Assembly (NCBI RefSeq): GCF_021295345.1 | Contig: NZ_JAIMJB010000009.1 | Span: 62,001 to 126,000, forward strand | DNA: 64,000 nt | Source of the DNA: Motilimonas eburnea | GTDB lineage: Bacteria; Pseudomonadota; Gammaproteobacteria; Enterobacterales; CBDFNC01 | Reading direction: 5' to 3' | Part shown: one piece after another, positions 61,136-64,000 of the stretch | How the letters are laid out: each line of letters opens with the position of its first letter | Numbering within the stretch: the first letter of the stretch is position 1 | The notes under the pieces: generated by a model | The model's database searches: none | What the model was told of the DNA's origin: nothing | Seen by the model: the letters and a program-made list of their open reading frames with translations, nothing else | Made by a program: the position numbers and the translations under genes

Positions 61136-62402
61136 ATCACTGCAGCTGACTTTCATTATGTTTTTGCTTCTTGGTTTGTTACTTACAAATGCAACCTTAG
61201 TGGCAATGAGTTTGTTCCCCCTCAGCTTTTTGCTTGTGGCAACGATGACTCAGCCTGCTTTGAAGCTTAAGCTGCGACGTGAGGTGACGAAAAATAACCA
61301 TTACATTGTGTTGGATTATCACATTAGCAGTGAGCATGGCAACATCAGTCATCTTTACCTAAAGGAAAAGATGCCCGCCAGTTTAAAGGCGAAGGCGGCA
61401 GATGTTGAGTTGGTTGCACCATTAAAGCAGGGCGAGCCCTTGGTTTATCGCCATGAAATCCCTCTCAGTCGTGGCCAGTTTGACTTTAATCAGATAGAAG
61501 TGTCAGCTGCGGATTATATTGGCCAAGTTTACCAACGTGAAAATGTGTTACAACCTGCTAGCATTGCTCAAGTTCCCGCTGCGCAAGGGATGGGAAACAT
61601 CCCGCTCAATTCACGTAAAACCTTTGGTTTTAATGGCGTGGTTGCGGCGGGTAAAGCGGGCACAGGCGAGGCTTTCTTTGGCTTAGGCCAATATCAAGAT
61701 CATATGCCCAGCAAGGCCATTAACTGGCGAGCCAGCGCAAAGCATGAAAGTTTGCTTCTGGCTAATGAATTTGAACAAGACAGCAATATGAATGTTGGCT
61801 TGATTTTAGATGCGCGCCAGTTAGGTGCTATGGGGTCAAATGCGAGCAGCTCAGTCTTGGCTAGTGGGTTAGATTTGACCTTAACCTTAGGCTTAAGTAT
61901 GGCAAAAAGCCTATTGCGCAGCGGGCATCGACTGGGGTTGCTGACGTTGGGACAGCAACTAGACTACGTATATCCTCAGTGTGGGCGCAGACAATTGCGT
62001 AAAATTGAGCAAGCCTTAACTAAGGTTGAACCTTCTAAAGCTGGCGGGCTTAACTTGTGGGCATTAGAGAATAAACCGGGGCTGTTTTTTCCCAACAAGG
62101 CCAATCTCGTGATGATTAGTCAGTTGCAGCACGGCGATTTACATTTACTGCAAGGATTGAAACGGGCTGGCTATTACTTGACGGTGATAGTGCCCGATCC
62201 TTCTGGGCTCGTCGCAGGTGAGCATCAACAGCAGGTTAAGGACTTGTATCATCTGCACCGAGAGAGCTTGCTACAAGAGTTTAAGCAGCTATTTAAGCAA
62301 CATGGGATCACCCTGATCACTTGGCCCATGGAGCAAGAGTTAAGTCAGTTCTATCATCAGGCCTTAGTGCCGGCATTGCGCTTACAAAGGAGAAGAGGAT
62401 GA
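61122..62402 (+). CDS. DUF58-domain protein
   Basis: 426 residues. One or two N-terminal membrane helices (about 8-45) precede a beta-rich region and the DUF58 core (F-F-G-L-G-Q-Y-Q-D-H, then A-I-N-W-R-A-S-A-K). The core leads into a VWA-like segment in which D-A-R-Q-L and S-S-S-V-L replace a clean D-x-S-x-S MIDAS. DUF58 proteins are the standard partners of MoxR. It overlaps moxR at its start and the next gene at its stop (ATGA). Confidence 0.88.
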   Translation: MAQTKSLQLTFIMFLLLGLLLTNATLVAMSLFPLSFLLVATMTQPALKLKLRREVTKNNHYIVLDYHISSEHGNISHLYLKEKMPASLKAKAADVELVAPLKQGEPLVYRHEIPLSRGQFDFNQIEVSAADYIGQVYQRENVLQPASIAQVPAAQGMGNIPLNSRKTFGFNGVVAAGKAGTGEAFFGLGQYQDHMPSKAINWRASAKHESLLLANEFEQDSNMNVGLILDARQLGAMGSNASSSVLASGLDLTLTLGLSMAKSLLRSGHRLGLLTLGQQLDYVYPQCGRRQLRKIEQALTKVEPSKAGGLNLWALENKPGLFFPNKANLVMISQLQHGDLHLLQGLKRAGYYLTVIVPDPSGLVAGEHQQQVKDLYHLHRESLLQEFKQLFKQHGITLITWPMEQELSQFYHQALVPALRLQRRRG

Positions 62403-62878
62403 TCTTGGCTTTGATCTTACAATTATTACCTGTACTTGGCCTAGTGGGGCTGTATTACCCCAACGGTATCATGGCCATGGTTATCTTGGTGCTGTTTCCG
62501 TTTTACCACATGGATAAAAATGTCTCGGCGGTGATCTTTTATGCCACGGCGTTAGCGCTGGGGGTGATTGCGATGACCAGTGACGATTTTTACCCTGTGA
62601 TGAGCTTATTTGCTATTGCTATGGTTGGCTGGCAGCTTAATCAGCAGCGTATTTCACAAGATACCATGGCGTCAATGGTCACTAAAGCCAAGCGTCTATC
62701 AATGTTAAGCCTAGCCACGCTTGTCTTTATCATCGGTCTCTACCATATCAAGTTTTCATTACCCATTGGATGGGCGATGGTTTTGCTTGTGCTGACGTTA
62801 GGTTTGTTTATGGCTGGATTATCAATCACGACGAAGCGAGCACGGATACGCTCTGAAGAAGGTAAAAGGATAAATTAA
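62399..62878 (+). CDS. Small multi-pass membrane protein, last gene of the MoxR operon
   Basis: 159 residues from the ATG at 62399, preceded by AGGAGAAGAGG and overlapping the DUF58 stop as ATGA. About five membrane helices (roughly 2-20, 25-42, 46-62, 66-80 and two after 100) leave little soluble part, and the tail is basic. I do not recognise a family. In comparable operons this position is often taken by a transglutaminase-fused membrane protein; the transglutaminase part is absent here. Confidence 0.78.
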   Translation: MILALILQLLPVLGLVGLYYPNGIMAMVILVLFPFYHMDKNVSAVIFYATALALGVIAMTSDDFYPVMSLFAIAMVGWQLNQQRISQDTMASMVTKAKRLSMLSLATLVFIIGLYHIKFSLPIGWAMVLLVLTLGLFMAGLSITTKRARIRSEEGKRIN

Positions 62879-63019
62879 TAGGGTCTATATAGATTCCACC
62901 GGCGTTTTGTTTTCTGCTGTGAGCTATCTATCTGTTTTTTATGGTTTGTTGATGCAGTATTGACTAAGCAGCGAAATGTTCCAAAGAAAGTCAAGTATGG
63001 TCACAAACTAGGGGTGGAT

Positions 63020-64000
63020 ATGAATCATTTTGGGCGAAATGCTCTGCTGGGTGTTGTTAGTTTGGTGTTGTTGGGGTGTGGCGGCGGCAGTGGCGGCTCG
63101 GCAGAGCAACCAACGGGCCCAACTGTTATCAGTTGTGATGTCGACCTGCCAAATTATCAGCCTCAGCCTGGCCAACCTGAAATTCGATTGCTGGGGGACA
63201 AAGTGACGGTGCTGAATGTGGGTGACCAGTATGTTGAGCCTGGGGTGATTGCGATGGACCCCGAAGATGGCGATATTTCAGGGCAAGTGCTGATGTTAGG
63301 CAGCGATAAAATTGATATGAGCCGCGTGGGAGACTATTTCTTACGCTATCAAGTGAAAGACAGTGACGGCACCCCATCCTTAGCTGAATACAGGATAGTT
63401 CGCGTGGTAGATGGAGAGCAAGTTAGTCGCTACAGTCCGAGGCTCTTTAGTGAAATGGATGCGATTTGGGAATTTTACGAGCAGCTACCCGTGGATTTTG
63501 GTCAAGACCCGAATAAGCAATATCCACTGCTGATTAGCAATCATGGCTGGATGCATTCAAAGACCTTTGATGCAGGGAATAACTTACAGGCAATGAACGA
63601 GACCAATGTAGTGAAAATGTTCAAGTCGCTGCAATGGGACAATACCTTGCCCTTCATCGTGCTGGCGCCCCAGCGTTGCCAAAGTGAACTCGGTGATCAT
63701 GTGACCGCGCGACTCAATAGTTTTGTAGAATGGGCCATGCGAAACTATCCCGTTGATGCATCGAGGGTCTATATGACAGGGCTAAGTAATGGCGGTTTTA
63801 TGACTTGGGATTACGCACAAAAATACGGTGATAAACTGGCCGGTGCAGCGCCCATAGTGATGGGGTATTGGCACGATATCTGTCCGGTAAAACAAGTTCC
63901 TATTTGGGCGTTTACAGCGGAAAATGATACCAGCATCCCTGCGTCACACGTGATCAATGCCGTTGAGACCTTGCGCCAATGTCCAGATCTTGGTGTTGAA
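63020..64000 (+). CDS. Lipoprotein with DUF5011 Ig-like domain and PHB-depolymerase/feruloyl-esterase-like domain, 3' end cut by window edge
   Basis: The frame is open from the ATG at 63020 to the end (327 codons visible). A lipoprotein signal with L-V-L-L-G-C gives Cys20 as the lipid anchor, followed by a Gly/Ser linker. Residues about 50-135 match the DUF5011 Ig-like pattern (Y-V-E-P-G-V-I-A, D-P-E-D-G-D-I-S, V-G-D-Y-F-L-R-Y). The rest is an alpha/beta hydrolase of the PHB depolymerase/feruloyl esterase group with nucleophile motif G-L-S-N-G-G (about 253-258). It probably acts at the cell surface on a polyester or ester-linked polysaccharide. The catalytic His would lie beyond the window. 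Confidence 0.85.
   Translation, partial: MNHFGRNALLGVVSLVLLGCGGGSGGSAEQPTGPTVISCDVDLPNYQPQPGQPEIRLLGDKVTVLNVGDQYVEPGVIAMDPEDGDISGQVLMLGSDKIDMSRVGDYFLRYQVKDSDGTPSLAEYRIVRVVDGEQVSRYSPRLFSEMDAIWEFYEQLPVDFGQDPNKQYPLLISNHGWMHSKTFDAGNNLQAMNETNVVKMFKSLQWDNTLPFIVLAPQRCQSELGDHVTARLNSFVEWAMRNYPVDASRVYMTGLSNGGFMTWDYAQKYGDKLAGAAPIVMGYWHDICPVKQVPIWAFTAENDTSIPASHVINAVETLRQCPDLGVE

Overview
The window reads as a chromosomal segment of a free-living, probably marine gammaproteobacterium close to the Alteromonadales/Shewanella-type lineages. This rests on recognisable genes and order (proQ-prc; pepN-DUF2835-large NAD-glutamate dehydrogenase-pyrD-zapC; creBCD; an alpha-2-macroglobulin gene next to pbpC; cinA; mepA) and on protein similarity recalled from E. 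coli and relatives. No tRNA, rRNA, insertion sequence or CRISPR array is visible.

Layout. 1-3.7 kb: the end of an alpha/beta hydrolase gene, a frameshifted AraC-type regulator and an ABC exporter. 4.1-20 kb: mostly housekeeping genes (RNA chaperone ProQ, Prc protease, an NSS sodium symporter behind a long structured leader, PepN, DUF2835, glutamate dehydrogenase, PyrD, ZapC, an HD-GYP protein). 20-29.2 kb: a helicase IV-like protein with a zinc-finger tail, then an nfrB-nfrA-DUF4434 operon that looks like a c-di-GMP-responsive envelope glycan exporter (phage N4 receptor type). 30.3-35.7 kb: an AT-richer accessory island bracketed by opposed REP palindromes. It holds a methyltransferase, a very large PLD-nuclease/SF2-helicase/DUF3427 protein ending in a UmuD/LexA-like S24 domain, and, convergently, two NERD-domain proteins. 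This is the best candidate for an undescribed defence or DNA-damage-linked system. 35.9-41.2 kb: a PQQ-type sugar dehydrogenase, a chitosanase-like/DUF900 hydrolase gene pair, and two tandem secreted proteins with chitin-binding-like repeats. 41.2-41.5 kb: three 119-bp tandem repeats built from opposed REPs. 41.6-45.3 kb: creBCD. 45.4-48 kb: a periplasmic solute-binding protein and a chemoreceptor with an FNR-like box upstream. 48.2-55.1 kb: alpha-2-macroglobulin and PbpC. 55.1-58.4 kb: an orphan membrane protein, CinA, MepA and a 26-residue membrane peptide gene. 58.7-62.9 kb: a five-gene MoxR/DUF58/DUF4129 membrane operon. 63.0 kb to the end: the 5' part of a lipoprotein esterase gene.

REP-like palindromes recur in at least six intergenic places in two sequence flavours. 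Several genes are translationally coupled: nfrB/nfrA/DUF4434, DUF900/chitosanase-like, and the MoxR operon. Where the longest open frame starts too early, I moved the start to an ATG, or in a few cases a TTG, with a Shine-Dalgarno sequence or matching the known family N-terminus.
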